A stretch of 40,119 nt of DNA from Tannerellaceae bacterium. Its GTDB lineage: Bacteria > Bacteroidota > Bacteroidia > Bacteroidales > Tannerellaceae. The DNA lies in the NCBI GenBank assembly GCA_021201565.1, contig JAJQES010000108.1, positions 1 to 40,119 of the forward strand, given 5' to 3'. The position numbers and the translations under genes are program-made. Shown one piece after another: positions 39,697 through 40,119 of this stretch. The stretch's first letter is position 1; each line of letters begins with the position of its first letter. Below the pieces are notes generated by a model that saw only the letters and a program-made list of their open reading frames with translations, was not told where the DNA came from and did not search any database.

Positions 39697-39917
39697 GGTT
39701 TGGATCCTTCGTATTTTCCCGGGACTATCCCAATCAACTCCGGAGCACAATGGTTTCTTTAGAACGTTTGATCTCGCGGAGTAGGAACTGTATAACGTGC
39801 TAAAGAAACCATTGTGCTCCGGTCTGGTGATTGCGGGCAGGGCAGGTGATGAACTCTTAGCACAACGATGACGAAACATCATCTTTCTCTGAAAAAGAAG
39901 CAAGGTATTTCCAAACC
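39697..39917 (-). ncRNA. Predicted retron msr-msd ncRNA (a1 to a2)
   Basis: Minus strand a1 GGTTTGGA(aata)CCTT (39917-39902) complements a2 AAGG(a)TCCAAACC (39709-39697); two msr stem-loops (39882-39898, 39867-39883); long msd hairpin 39740-39822; immediately upstream of a retron RT on the same strand. Confidence 0.85.
39740..39822 (-). repeat. msd long hairpin: 29-nt arms (28/29 complementary), 25-nt loop
   Basis: + strand left arm 39740-39768 ccggagcacaatggtttctttagaacgtt; right arm 39794-39822 aacgtgctaaagaaaccattgtgctccgg. Confidence 0.95.
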
Positions 39918-39923
39918 TCCCGG

Positions 39924-39931
39924 CAAAGTTA
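39924..39931 (-). promoter_or_regulatory. Candidate -7 box TAACTTTG driving the retron ncRNA
   Basis: Reverse complement of caaagtta; matches TAnnTTTG and would start the transcript at about the first bases of a1. Confidence 0.65.
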
Positions 39932-40119
39932 AAAGAAAAATCGGTAAAACGAAGGAAAGCAGGGAAGAAGTGCAGGAGGCAACATGAAAAGGCCAAGTGA
40001 TAGTTTTAGTTTATATAAAGTTGTATGATGGTAAATATTTTTTATATTTGTGTTTTCAGATACTATTTTTGAAATCATCTAAACATAGTCTCTAATCAAC
40101 AGCTATGTTATAAAAATAA

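Noticed and set aside
39740-39822. Long inverted repeat read as transposon ends or an attC/integron site
   Set aside because: No transposase or integrase nearby and the arms are only 25 nt apart; position and a1/a2 context fit a retron msd.
39655-39996. 113-aa minus-strand ORF upstream of the RT
   Set aside because: It runs through the candidate promoter, a1, msr, the perfect hairpin and the terminator; composition is unlike a real protein and is best explained as chance ORF over the ncRNA.

Overview
This is a 40.1 kb chromosomal segment from a Bacteroidales-type genome (Parabacteroides/Bacteroides-like gene content, TAnnTTTG promoter boxes). About 32 kb is conserved core: RecD-like helicase, rsmI, YjjG-like HAD phosphatase, prfC-rfbD-DUF4924-Mur-like operon, M23 peptidase, vanX-like dipeptidase, murI, two ompH/skp, bamA, uppS, ribD, prmC-recX-comF, a LytS/LytTR two-component pair, valS, and tRNA-Thr(CGT). 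The highlight is at the right edge (about 33.7-39.9 kb, minus strand). There a retron-type reverse transcriptase (NASPH = NAxxH motif, YADD, VTG) is followed in an apparent operon by a 969-aa ARM/HEAT-like repeat protein and a 522-aa protein with a C-terminal SWIM zinc finger. Directly upstream of the RT lies a complete-looking msr-msd ncRNA locus, deduced here by eye: a Bacteroidetes -7 box, a1/a2 complementary ends, two small msr stem-loops, a 29-bp (28/29) msd hairpin, and an intrinsic terminator abutting a2 before the RT start. The gene set matches what I recall as 'type XIII' retrons (RT + ARM + WH-SWIM), a class without a known mechanism to my knowledge. Other points of interest are several composite palindromic repeat elements (some forming gene 3' ends or an in-frame ValS insertion), short repeats upstream of valS, a Tyr/Asn/Gly-rich loop in BamA, and a receiver-less LytTR protein. 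All family calls come from reading motifs; no database search was run.
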